Positions 16,022 to 25,211 of a DNA stretch of 34,076 nucleotides are shown piece by piece (positions within the stretch are counted from its first letter, which is position 1; each line of letters opens with the position of its first letter). The DNA is from an uncultured Mycoplasma sp. GTDB taxonomy: Bacteria; Bacillota_I; Bacilli_A; RF39; UBA660. The notes under the pieces were generated by a model. That model worked only from the letters and a program-made list of their open reading frames with translations. It searched no databases and was not told the origin of the DNA. The stretch lies in the NCBI GenBank assembly GCA_945915275.1, contig CAMEEZ010000008.1, positions 1 through 34,076 of the forward strand, read 5' to 3'. The position numbers and the translations under genes were made by a program.

Positions 16022-18352
16022 ATGGCAGCAGGTACTATATCAACAAATGTTAATGACATATCTGTTAATTTAACAACAACAGGAAAGGTTTCAAGTAATC
16101 CTGTTGTTACAAACGTAGATGATTCTGTTTATGAAAAAATGGATTATTCAAAGGCATATTTTAATACCATGTCATCAATAAAATATAATAATTTTGTTGA
16201 TTTATTAGAAATGACGGCTGCAACAGGTGCTGTAGTTGCTACATCAATGGTTAGTGGTATTGCAAAGCTAGGAGAAAAAATAGTTGATTGCGGAGCTTGG
16301 GTAGTAGGAACCGTAGGTTCTGGTATATTGAAATTATCTGGTGATGAAACAAAAGCTAAAGAATTTGAACAAAATATAATGGATTTTATTGCTACTGATT
16401 TTGTTGCTGATTATAATAAAAAAATATATGAGGGAAATGAATTTTTTAAAGCTATTAATGAAAAATCTAACATAAAATATGATAGTGAAACAGCAAGCAA
16501 AATTCAAAAATATACTTCTGAAGCTGTTTTAATAGCTGGTGCTACAGCTGCAACAGTAGTAACTGGAGGTGCAACAGCACCAATGATTGCCGGGGCATTT
16601 GCTGCTGGTTTTGCTGTAGGAGCTGGAGGTACAGCCGAAGATAAATTTAAAGATGAAGAAAATCGTAATTTTTGGAAAGATTCTGGAGAAATAGCTTTAG
16701 ATGGTTTACTAAAAGGAGCATCTACAGCATCTGTAACTAAAGCAGCGTCATCTGCAATTTTAGGTATAAAAGACTTAGCAAGTGCAGGACTAAAGAAAAC
16801 TATAAAAGGTACATTAAGTGCATTTAATAAAGATGCTATTAAAAGTACTATCAAAAATAGTGGTAAAGCAATTGCAAAAAAATCATTTTTTCAAACTTTT
16901 AAAGAAGCAGATTTTTATCTAGAAACGTTGGGAGTATTATCTAAAGATGTAAAATCAGCTATTAAAACAGGTGAATTGGAGATTGGAAAAATGTTGTTAG
17001 AAACAGGTGGTGTGTTAGTAGGAGAATATATTGCTAATTTAACGGGTGGAATACTTGCGGATTCAGTTAAAAAAATAGATAATATTAAGGATATATATGC
17101 AGATGGTCAAGTAGCTGCGAAAGAAGAATATAATGCGTTTTTTAAAAATTTTAGAGAACATGCTGATGGTCATTCATTTGAAGTGACTGATTATGCTAAA
17201 AAATTAGCTCAAAATTTTGATGATATAAATGTTGATGAAATGACATTTGCGGCAATGACGCATGATTTAGGTATGAAAGGTGGATATTCTGGAGATTATA
17301 CATGGAAAGATGGTAAATTTATTAATTTAAGCAATTTATCAGAAGTTGATAAATTTACATTTGTAAAATATTCTAAAATAGATTCGCTAAATGATTATGG
17401 GGTTGGATTATCAGAATTCGCTTTGGCAAATACAGTAAGAAAAAATCATCCGTTAAATTCAGCATTAAGTGTATTAACTGAAGATGTTGTTCCTGATGGG
17501 TTAGATAGAGATACGGTTGCATTACTTGCTATGTCTCATAGTAAATCTACATCAGGAATTCAGCATATGGATAATAAAACAGAATGGGAAGCGTGTGTAG
17601 ATAAGTTAGAGAGTGCTTTAGAACAATATAATTATGATAATGGCACAAATTATTCATTTAATTCAAAAAAAATGAAAGAAATGATTGGTGATTCAACAGA
17701 TTTTAAACGCCTTCAAAATGAAGCTTTACTAATTAGAGATGCAGATGCAATGTCTGACGTAACAACAAAAGAATTTAAATTTTTTGATGCTTATGGTGAA
17801 GAGAAACAAGTGTTAGCAACATTTATGCAAGATGGAAATTATAGTGTTACTGAAAACACAATTAAACGTACAAGTTACAATGATCCAATTGTATCTGAAG
17901 AGATTGAAGCTGATGGTTTGATAGATTCTATTTATACAAAAGAAGGACAATATGTTGGAGAAATAGATAATGGTTTTAGTAAGCGAACACATGCTGGTGA
18001 ATTAAATGTTAATTTTGATTCAACTACCGATGGAAAAAATTATAAAGCAACGATAGGATTTAATGAAGCTAATCAAGTTCCTAATGCATCATGGCATTCA
18101 ATAGAAGAACGATTGGGTGAAATAAATACTTACACAAATTGTGATAGTAGAAGAGTAGAGATTGAATTACCTAAAGAAGCTGCTGATACCAGATTAGATA
18201 GATTTTATAGAGATGAATTGGCCGATTATCGAAAAAAGGGGCGCGATAATGCACTAAATGATTTTAAATCAGGAAAGATTGATGAATCAACTTATAAAAA
18301 GCAATTAAGTTTTTATAATAATATAAAGATAAAATATGTAAATGGAGGTTAA
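16022..18352 (+). CDS. Putative T7SS effector/toxin with HD-phosphohydrolase signature
   Basis: N-terminal MAAGTISTNVNDISVNLTTTG related to MATVPT proteins; central Ala/Gly-rich hydrophobic segments; EHADGHSFEV...FAAMTHDLGMKGG...RKNHPLNSA...LAMSHSKSTSG...LIRDADAMSDV (HD-type metal ligands). Confidence 0.7.
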   Translation: MAAGTISTNVNDISVNLTTTGKVSSNPVVTNVDDSVYEKMDYSKAYFNTMSSIKYNNFVDLLEMTAATGAVVATSMVSGIAKLGEKIVDCGAWVVGTVGSGILKLSGDETKAKEFEQNIMDFIATDFVADYNKKIYEGNEFFKAINEKSNIKYDSETASKIQKYTSEAVLIAGATAATVVTGGATAPMIAGAFAAGFAVGAGGTAEDKFKDEENRNFWKDSGEIALDGLLKGASTASVTKAASSAILGIKDLASAGLKKTIKGTLSAFNKDAIKSTIKNSGKAIAKKSFFQTFKEADFYLETLGVLSKDVKSAIKTGELEIGKMLLETGGVLVGEYIANLTGGILADSVKKIDNIKDIYADGQVAAKEEYNAFFKNFREHADGHSFEVTDYAKKLAQNFDDINVDEMTFAAMTHDLGMKGGYSGDYTWKDGKFINLSNLSEVDKFTFVKYSKIDSLNDYGVGLSEFALANTVRKNHPLNSALSVLTEDVVPDGLDRDTVALLAMSHSKSTSGIQHMDNKTEWEACVDKLESALEQYNYDNGTNYSFNSKKMKEMIGDSTDFKRLQNEALLIRDADAMSDVTTKEFKFFDAYGEEKQVLATFMQDGNYSVTENTIKRTSYNDPIVSEEIEADGLIDSIYTKEGQYVGEIDNGFSKRTHAGELNVNFDSTTDGKNYKATIGFNEANQVPNASWHSIEERLGEINTYTNCDSRRVEIELPKEAADTRLDRFYRDELADYRKKGRDNALNDFKSGKIDESTYKKQLSFYNNIKIKYVNGG

Positions 18353-18354
18353 AT

Positions 18355-18708
18355 ATGTATCAAAAAAACTGGGTAGAAAAAATAGAAAATGACTATTATA
18401 TAAATTATAAAACAAATGTATATGATCCTGTTAATGTAATTCATAATCTTTTGGACAATGAAGTTCCTATTACAAAAATTTGGGTTAGAGAAGATGCAGA
18501 TGTTGGTTTAGGTTTTTTTGGAGGATATTATTCTGTAGAAAAATTTTTGTTAAATTATGATAGTTTTGATAAAAGTACAATTATGGATATAGTTGTTTAT
18601 TTGAATGATGGAAATTCTATTTCAATAAGAAAAAATGGTGTTACTTTAGTAGCAAAAGAAAATATTGAAATAACTAATTATTTAAAATCTGATACTCTAA
18701 AATTATAG
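18355..18708 (+). CDS. Small protein, candidate immunity protein for the 16022-18352 effector
   Basis: Starts 3 nt after the effector stop; small acidic soluble 117 aa; RBS ggaggt overlaps the effector 3' end. Confidence 0.5.
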   Translation: MYQKNWVEKIENDYYINYKTNVYDPVNVIHNLLDNEVPITKIWVREDADVGLGFFGGYYSVEKFLLNYDSFDKSTIMDIVVYLNDGNSISIRKNGVTLVAKENIEITNYLKSDTLKL

Positions 18709-18764
18709 GAAATTAATAATTCTAAAAAACAGAGAATTTAATTAAAAAATAAGCCATAATAATA

Positions 18765-19274
18765 TTGGTGATTGTTATGGTTTTTTTGTGTCTTAAGATA
18801 TTTAGTGCGAGACTTTTAGATGTTTCAATAAGTACATTTAGAACTATGATTATGGTTCGTGGTGAAAAACTTATTTCAGCATGTTTGGCTTTTTTAGAAG
18901 TTTTTGTTTGGTTTTATGCAGCTAGGACTGCCTTAACCACAGAGGTTACAGGTTTATATATTCCAATATCTTATTCCTTGGGTTATGCTACTGGATCATA
19001 TATTGGGATGCTTCTTTCAGAAAGATTTATTAAAGGAATATTAGGTGTTCAAATTATAACTCAGAAAAATCCTAATAATCTAATAAAAGCTATTAAAAAA
19101 GAAAACATTGGAGTTTCAGAAATAAAATTAACTGGAGAAAATAAATCAATGTTATATATCCAAATCAAATCTGATAAATTGGAAGTATTAAAAAAGATAA
19201 TTATGAAATATGATAAAAGAGCTTTTATAACTGTTAGTGATACCAAATATGTTACGAATGGATGGGTTAAATAA
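18765..19274 (+). CDS. DUF2179/DUF5698-type (UPF0316) membrane protein
   Basis: LKIFSARLLDVSISTFRTMIMVRGEKLISACLAFLEVFVWFYAA... then soluble C-terminal alpha/beta domain. Start may be 18777. Confidence 0.8.
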   Translation: MVIVMVFLCLKIFSARLLDVSISTFRTMIMVRGEKLISACLAFLEVFVWFYAARTALTTEVTGLYIPISYSLGYATGSYIGMLLSERFIKGILGVQIITQKNPNNLIKAIKKENIGVSEIKLTGENKSMLYIQIKSDKLEVLKKIIMKYDKRAFITVSDTKYVTNGWVK

Positions 19275-19322
19275 ACTTGAAAAAATTTTTCCTATGATTT
19301 ACTATATAGCTAGGTGAACTTG

Positions 19323-20420
19323 ATGATAAATTATGATGAAGTAAAAGAGCTTTTTGATAAGTATATTGATTTAACTTATTTTAAAATCAAAGAAAAATAT
19401 TTTAATGAATTAAAAGAAGAAGATTTAAAAATATTTAATCATCGGAATGAAATGATTAAGCAAAAATATGTGCATACGATGAGAGTTGTTGAAAATATTG
19501 CTAAGATGGCTCGCAAAATGGAGCAAAGTATTAATTTTTTAGAACTTACAAAATCTGTGGGGCTTTTACATGATGTAGGAAGATTTGAACAAGCTTTGTA
19601 TAGTGATACATATAATGATTATCTAGTATATAAAGATCATCCTACTATAAAGAATCATGGTGAAGAAGGAGAAATATTTTTAAAAGAAAAAGGTTTTAGA
19701 ATATTTGATACTCCAGAAATATATCAGCCAGCAATAGCAAAAAGTGTTGGATTTCATCAAGCGAATGAACTTCCGCAAATATTTGATCATAAAGTAGATG
19801 TTAATTTTGGGAAAATTGATCCGGATAAAGTATTAACTGGAACTTATAATTTTAATGAATTTGAGCAAAAAATTGTTTCATTGTTACTTCAAATGGTAAG
19901 AGATATAGATAAAATAGATATTTTATATCAAAGAGCTAATGGAGAAATTATGTCTGTTCCTAAAATGATAAATGTAAAAAATATAGGAAAAGAAAATATA
20001 ATAAAAATTTGGGGAATTACTTTAGAAGATTTAAAAGAGTTAAATACATTAGATGAAATAGAAAATGGAGAAAGAGTAAAATTTTATACCAAAAGGGTTC
20101 CAGTAGAAAAATTATTTGTTAAAGACGAAATTAAAGAAATGATGTATCGTGGAGAGAATATTCCATTAAAAGAACTTCAAGCAAGAAACGATTACTCATT
20201 TATAACAGCTTTATGGTGGAGTATTTATACCTTTTTATCTGATATTAACTTTGTATCAAATTTGGAAGTAGTCGAAGAAAATAATTTATTAAATCAAATA
20301 TATGAACGATATCCAGAAAATTATAGACCAGTAATTGATGAAATATTTAAGTATGCTAAGGATGTTTTGATTAGTGAAAAAATAATGAATAATAAAAATA
20401 GACTGTATTTAAAAAAATAG
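19323..20420 (+). CDS. HD-superfamily hydrolase
   Basis: KYVHTMRVVENIAKMA...VGLLHDVGRFEQ...NHGEEGE...SVGFHQ...MVRDIDKIDIL; ATG preceded by aggtg. Confidence 0.8.
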   Translation: MINYDEVKELFDKYIDLTYFKIKEKYFNELKEEDLKIFNHRNEMIKQKYVHTMRVVENIAKMARKMEQSINFLELTKSVGLLHDVGRFEQALYSDTYNDYLVYKDHPTIKNHGEEGEIFLKEKGFRIFDTPEIYQPAIAKSVGFHQANELPQIFDHKVDVNFGKIDPDKVLTGTYNFNEFEQKIVSLLLQMVRDIDKIDILYQRANGEIMSVPKMINVKNIGKENIIKIWGITLEDLKELNTLDEIENGERVKFYTKRVPVEKLFVKDEIKEMMYRGENIPLKELQARNDYSFITALWWSIYTFLSDINFVSNLEVVEENNLLNQIYERYPENYRPVIDEIFKYAKDVLISEKIMNNKNRLYLKK

Positions 20421-20476
20421 AGAATTTGTGCTTTTATTTAAGAAATACTTATGTTATAATGATTTCAGACAGATTT

Positions 20477-20500
20477 AAGTGGGCAGAATAGCTCACTTTT
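20477..20500 (+). promoter_or_regulatory. Leader hairpin upstream of rimP-nusA
   Basis: aagtgggc-agaata-gctcactt stem-loop followed by Ts; TATAAT at 20455-20460 upstream. Confidence 0.55.
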
Positions 20501-20524
20501 ATTATTAACTAAATGAGGTGAGTT

Positions 20525-20779
20525 ATGGAAAGCAAGTTAGAAAGTCTAAAGGAGAAATTAATTGAAGCTCTAAATCCTATTGGAGTTATAGTAACTAATA
20601 TTGAATATACTTCTAAAGGAAAATATAATTTTTTAACTGTAGAAGTAGATAGAGTTAATGGAATGGATATGGATTCAATTGTTGAAGCAACTAATATAAT
20701 AAATCCTGTGGTGGATGAAGTTGATATCACAGATGATAGTTATATTTTGGATGTAATTAGTAAGGAAAGAGGAGAATAA
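20525..20779 (+). CDS. rimP: RimP N-terminal domain-only ribosome maturation factor
   Basis: Directly upstream of nusA; ALNPIGVIVTNIEYTSKGKYNFLTVEVDR..GMDMDSIVEATNIINPVVDEVDITDDSYILDV matches RimP N-domain; only 84 aa. Confidence 0.8.
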   Translation: MESKLESLKEKLIEALNPIGVIVTNIEYTSKGKYNFLTVEVDRVNGMDMDSIVEATNIINPVVDEVDITDDSYILDVISKERGE

Positions 20780-21891
20780 TGAATAGTAAAGAATTTATAA
20801 AAGCTTTGAATAATATTGTTGAAGAAAAAAATATAAGTAAAGATGTTGTTTTTGAAGCAATGGAATTAGCTTTACAAACTGCTTATAAAAAGAATTTTGA
20901 TTCTAAGACAAATGTTAGAGTTGAAATAAATCGTGAAACTGGTGAAATAAAAGTTTTCTCATATTTAATAGTTGTAGATGATGTTGATTTTGGTAAAGAA
21001 GAAATAGATGAAGAAGGAAATGTTGTAAAAATACCGCCAAAAATTAATATTGATGCACAGATAATTTTGGAACAGGCAGAAGAAATAGTTCCAGGAATTA
21101 AAGTTGGAGAAACAATTGAAAAAGAAGTTACACCAAAAGATTTTGGTAGAGTAGCCGCTGCTACAGCAAAACAAGTTATTACGCAAAAAATAAGAGAAGC
21201 TGAAAAGGAAAGCATAATTAATGAATTTGCTGATAAAGAATTTGAAATGATGCTTGGTTTAGTAGCAATGGAAGATTCTCGTAATTATTATATTGATTTA
21301 GGAAGAACTAGAGGAATACTTCCTAAGTCTGAGATTATTCCGAATGAAGAAATTAAAATGGGTTCAAATATTAGAGTTTATGTTACTAAAGTAGAAAATG
21401 GACCAAAAGGACCAGTTATTTTACTTTCTCGTAAACATTATGGTTTTGTTAAGAGATTATTTGAGGTAGAAATTCCAGAATTACAAGATGGAACTATTGA
21501 ATTATATGCCGTAGCTAGAGAAGCTGGTGTTCGTAGTAAAGTTGCAGTTTATTCAAATAACGAAAAAATAGATGCTATTGGTGCTTGCATTGGTGAACGA
21601 GGAAGCAGAATTGGAAGTATTTTAAGAGAATTAAATGGAGAAAAAGTTGATTTGATTTTATATAGTGATCAACCTGAAGAATTTATTAAAAACGCTTTGA
21701 GTCCTGCAAAGGATGTTATTGTAAGTATTACTGACCCAGTTAAAAAAGAAGCTTTAGCAATTGTAAATGATGAAAATCTAAGTTTGGCAATTGGGAAAAA
21801 AGGAAGCAATGTTGTACTTGCAAGTAAACTAACTAAATATAAAATTTCTGTTAAAACTTTAAAACAAATTAATGAAGAAGGAAATAAATAA
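20779..21891 (+). CDS. nusA: Transcription termination/antitermination factor NusA
   Basis: S1 and KH domains (LSRKHYGFVKRLFEVEIPELQDGTIELYAVAREAGVRSKVAVYS; IGACIGERGSRI; AIGKKGSNVVLASKLT). Confidence 0.97.
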   Translation: MNSKEFIKALNNIVEEKNISKDVVFEAMELALQTAYKKNFDSKTNVRVEINRETGEIKVFSYLIVVDDVDFGKEEIDEEGNVVKIPPKINIDAQIILEQAEEIVPGIKVGETIEKEVTPKDFGRVAAATAKQVITQKIREAEKESIINEFADKEFEMMLGLVAMEDSRNYYIDLGRTRGILPKSEIIPNEEIKMGSNIRVYVTKVENGPKGPVILLSRKHYGFVKRLFEVEIPELQDGTIELYAVAREAGVRSKVAVYSNNEKIDAIGACIGERGSRIGSILRELNGEKVDLILYSDQPEEFIKNALSPAKDVIVSITDPVKKEALAIVNDENLSLAIGKKGSNVVLASKLTKYKISVKTLKQINEEGNK

Positions 21892-21916
21892 AAATAATTA
21901 GAAATGGTGGTTTTAA

Positions 21917-22174
21917 ATGAAAAAAATACCCATGCGTACTTGTGTTATAACTAAAGAAAAATTAGAAAAAAAAGAATTAATTCGTGTTGTGAGAACTCCA
22001 GAAAAAGAAGTTATTGTAGATCTGACTGGTAAGGCTAATGGTAAAGGAGCATATTTGAAACGAGATTTAGAGGTTATAAATAAAGCAGAAAAGAATAAAG
22101 TTTTAGATAGAGTATTAGAAATAAGTGTTCCTGAGAGTATTTATGAAGATTTAAGAAGTAAAATCGGTGGATAA
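21917..22174 (+). CDS. ylxR: YlxR family RNA-binding protein
   Basis: MKKIPMRTCVITKEKLEKKELIRVVRTPEKEVIVDLTGKANGKGAYLKRDLEVINKAEK; between nusA and infB. Confidence 0.93.
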   Translation: MKKIPMRTCVITKEKLEKKELIRVVRTPEKEVIVDLTGKANGKGAYLKRDLEVINKAEKNKVLDRVLEISVPESIYEDLRSKIGG

Positions 22175-22368
22175 AAGAATTAGCTGGGATGAATATTTTA
22201 CTGAAATAACTGAGTTAGTTAGTAAAAGTTTGTGATAGAATGAAAATAAATGCTTCTATAAAAAGAATTGTTTATAATAGTGATTATGAAGATGAACTTG
22301 CAAAGGAAATGTTAAAAGGGGTTAAAATAGAAATAGTAAAATTTAAAAGCAAAAAAAAGAAAGGGTGA
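22167..22368 (+). pseudogene. Remnant of a dCMP/cytidylate deaminase-like gene with internal deletion and frameshift
   Basis: 22167-22235 encodes VDKRISWDEYFTEITELVSKSL*; 22231-22368 in another frame encodes CDRMKINASIKRIVYNSDYEDELAKEMLKGVKIEIVKFK. These resemble the N- and C-terminal ends of dCMP deaminase, with the zinc-binding HAE...PCxxC core missing. Confidence 0.65.
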
Positions 22369-22372
22369 TTTA

Positions 22373-24481
22373 ATGACAGTAAAAGAATATGCGAATGATG
22401 TCAATTTGGCTCCAGCAGAAATATTAAAAAAATGTCAGGAATTAGGAATTGAGGTAAGTAATTCAAGTGATTTATTAACAGATGACGATATTATTATATT
22501 AGATAATGCAATAGCTTTAATAAGCACAGATGATGATATTACTTATGAAGAAGCAGATGAAATTGATTATGTTGTTGACTCTATTATGGAATCACAAAAT
22601 ATTGAAAAGCAAATGGACACTCATACTAAAAAGCAAAAATTGAAGAAATCAAATAATAAAGATAATGTTAAAGATTTTAATAATTTGAAGAAAGAAATGT
22701 ATAAGCATAAAGAAAAATTGAAAACTAACGAAGTTAATGATGATATTGTTCTATATAAAGAAGGTATGACAGTTAGTGGACTTGCTGATGCGTTAAATAT
22801 TAGTGGAACTGAAATTATTAAAAAGTTAATGGGATTAGGCTTAATGGTTAGTTTAAATCAAACTATCGATTTTGAAAATGCTGAAATTGTAGTTTTAGAT
22901 TATAATAAAGTATTGAAAAAAGAAGAAACACAAGATATTTCTAATTTTGAAGAGTTTGAAATTATTGATAATGAAGCAGATTTGGTGAAACGTCCTCCTA
23001 TTGTTACAATTATGGGTCATGTTGATCATGGAAAAACAACTTTACTTGATTATATTAGAAATAGTCATGTAGTTGAAGGAGAATTCGGAGGAATTACTCA
23101 GCATATTGGAGCTTATCAAATTAAATATAATGATAATAAAATAACATTTATTGATACTCCAGGACATGCTGCATTTACAGAAATGAGAGCTAGAGGAGCT
23201 AGTGTTACTGATATTGTTATAATAATTGTTGCAGCTAATGATGGAGTTATGCCACAAACTAAAGAGGCTGTAGATCATGCTTTAAGTGCAAATGTCCCAA
23301 TTATTGTAGCTGTCAACAAAGTTGATTTGCCAGATGCTAATATTGAAAGAGTTTATACTGAAATGGCAGAGATTAATATTACTCCAGAAAGTTGGGGTGG
23401 AGATGTTCCATTTATTAATATTTCTGCAAAAACAGGTGAAGGAATTGACTTGTTATTAGAGACTATTCAAACAATTAGTGAAGTAAATGAACTTAAAGCT
23501 AATCCAAATAGATATGCTGTTGGTTCAGTCATTGAATCAAAAGTTGATAAAAATATTGGGGGAATTGCTAGTTTACTAATTTTAAATGGAACTTTAAGAA
23601 TTGGCGATCCGATAGTTGTAGGTACAACACATGGTAGAATTAGAACTATGAAAGATGATTTAGGAAATTCTATAGTTGAGGCAGGCCCATCAACTCCTGT
23701 AGAAATTACTGGTTTAAATGATAACCCAAGTGCTGGTGATAAATTCATGGCCTTTGAAACTGAGGCTCAAGCAAAAGACGTCGCAGCTAAAAGATTGGCT
23801 CAAACAAAAGAAAACAAATATAAAAAAGATATAGTATCATTAGACGATTTATTTGCTAAAATTAACGAAGGACAAAAAGAAGTTAACGTTGTTTTAAAAG
23901 CTGATGTACGTGGAAGTGAAGAAGCTGTAAAAAATGCTTTACATAAAATTGAAGTTGGAGATGTAAGAGTTAAAGTAATTCGTAGTGGAATTGGAACAAT
24001 TACTGAAAGTGATGTTGTTCTTGCTAATGCTTCTAATGCTATTATTATCGGATTTAATGTTGTACCATCTAATATAACTAAAGAGATAGCTAAAGAATAT
24101 AATGTTGATATCAGACTTTATACTATTATTTATAAAGTTGTCGAAGAAATGGAATTGGCTATGAAAGGAATGTTAGATCCAGAATTTGAAGAAAAAATAT
24201 TAGGAAATGCAGAAATTAGAAAGATATTTAAATTTTCAAAAGTTGGAAATATTGCTGGAAGTTATGTCATTGATGGTATTGTAAAAAATGGAAGTAAATG
24301 TCGTGTTATTCGTGATGGCTTAGTAATAGCAGATACTACTATTAAAAGTGTCCAAAGAGAAAAAGATACTGTTAAAGAAGTTAAAAAAGGCTTTGAATGC
24401 GGTATAACTTTGGATAATTTCAATGATATTAAAGAAAAAGATATAATTGAATCATATGAAATGGTTGAGGTAAAAAGATAA
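22373..24481 (+). CDS. infB: Translation initiation factor IF-2
   Basis: RPPIVTIMGHVDHGKTTLLDYIR, ITFIDTPGHAAFTEMRARG, VAVNKVDLPDAN. Confidence 0.98.
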   Translation: MTVKEYANDVNLAPAEILKKCQELGIEVSNSSDLLTDDDIIILDNAIALISTDDDITYEEADEIDYVVDSIMESQNIEKQMDTHTKKQKLKKSNNKDNVKDFNNLKKEMYKHKEKLKTNEVNDDIVLYKEGMTVSGLADALNISGTEIIKKLMGLGLMVSLNQTIDFENAEIVVLDYNKVLKKEETQDISNFEEFEIIDNEADLVKRPPIVTIMGHVDHGKTTLLDYIRNSHVVEGEFGGITQHIGAYQIKYNDNKITFIDTPGHAAFTEMRARGASVTDIVIIIVAANDGVMPQTKEAVDHALSANVPIIVAVNKVDLPDANIERVYTEMAEINITPESWGGDVPFINISAKTGEGIDLLLETIQTISEVNELKANPNRYAVGSVIESKVDKNIGGIASLLILNGTLRIGDPIVVGTTHGRIRTMKDDLGNSIVEAGPSTPVEITGLNDNPSAGDKFMAFETEAQAKDVAAKRLAQTKENKYKKDIVSLDDLFAKINEGQKEVNVVLKADVRGSEEAVKNALHKIEVGDVRVKVIRSGIGTITESDVVLANASNAIIIGFNVVPSNITKEIAKEYNVDIRLYTIIYKVVEEMELAMKGMLDPEFEEKILGNAEIRKIFKFSKVGNIAGSYVIDGIVKNGSKCRVIRDGLVIADTTIKSVQREKDTVKEVKKGFECGITLDNFNDIKEKDIIESYEMVEVKR

Positions 24482-24843
24482 TGCCTAGTTATAAAACAAA
24501 GAGAATTGCTTCAGAATTAGTTGAAATAATTAGTAATATTTTAGCTAATGAAGCAAATGATAATTTGCTTAAGACAATAACAATAACTGGATGTGAAGTA
24601 ACTAATGATTTAAGTTTTGCGAAAGTTTATTTTACGAGTTTATCTAACTTATCTAAAGAACAATTAGAAAAAGAAATGAAAGAAGCTTCTCGATATGTTA
24701 GAGGCGAAGTTTCAAAAAGAATAGATTTAAGACATACTCCAGAAATAAGATTTGTGTTTGATGATTCTATTGCATATGGAAATAAAATTGAAAATATAAT
24801 TAAAGAAATTCATGAGGAAGAAAATGAAAGAAAAGCTAATTAA
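24481..24843 (+). CDS. rbfA: Ribosome-binding factor A
   Basis: KTKRIASELVEIISNILANE...LSFAKVYFTSL...EASRYVRGEVSKRIDLRHTPEIRFVFDDS. Confidence 0.96.
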   Translation: MPSYKTKRIASELVEIISNILANEANDNLLKTITITGCEVTNDLSFAKVYFTSLSNLSKEQLEKEMKEASRYVRGEVSKRIDLRHTPEIRFVFDDSIAYGNKIENIIKEIHEEENERKAN

Positions 24844-25210
24844 ATTATTAGAAAATGCTTATTGTCCAATTTCTAACTTTCCTGTTAGTTCAATTATTGT
24901 AATGAATGATGGTACACAAATATGTGGAGTAAATGTCGAAGATGCTTCTACGAGAGCTGGTATTTGTGCTGAAAGAAATGCTATAACTACAGCTATATCA
25001 ATGGGATATAAAAAAGGTGATTTTAAAGAAATTCATGTAATGGTTAACAATCTAGAGCCAAGTGAATGTTGTTTTGTTTGTAGGCAATTAATTGTAGAGT
25101 TTTTTTCTCCAAATGATTTGATTTATTGTTATGGAAATACTGGTAAAATGAAGGTTTATACTGTTGCTGAATTGTGTCCATATCCATTTAATGAGGAAGA
25201 TTTAAAATAA
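24824..25210 (+). CDS. cdd: Cytidine deaminase
   Basis: AYCPISNFPVSSIIV...GVNVEDASTRAGICAERNAITTAIS...PCxxC-like PSECCFVCRQLIVEF. Overlaps rbfA 3' end; alternative start 24812. Confidence 0.92.
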   Translation: MKEKLIKLLENAYCPISNFPVSSIIVMNDGTQICGVNVEDASTRAGICAERNAITTAISMGYKKGDFKEIHVMVNNLEPSECCFVCRQLIVEFFSPNDLIYCYGNTGKMKVYTVAELCPYPFNEEDLK

Positions 25211-25211
25211 G

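Noticed and set aside
16504-16854. 116-aa Ala/Val-rich minus ORF inside the toxin-like gene
   Set aside because: Arises from antisense of the Ala/Gly-rich hydrophobic segment; not a separate gene.
19323-20420. HD hydrolase 19323-20420 as part of the T7SS effector system because the effector also has an HD signature
   Set aside because: Different HD subfamily layout, separated by an unrelated membrane-protein gene, and next to the rimP-nusA block; adjacency looks coincidental.
20509-23748. Minus ORFs in rimP, nusA and infB
   Set aside because: Antisense to conserved housekeeping genes.
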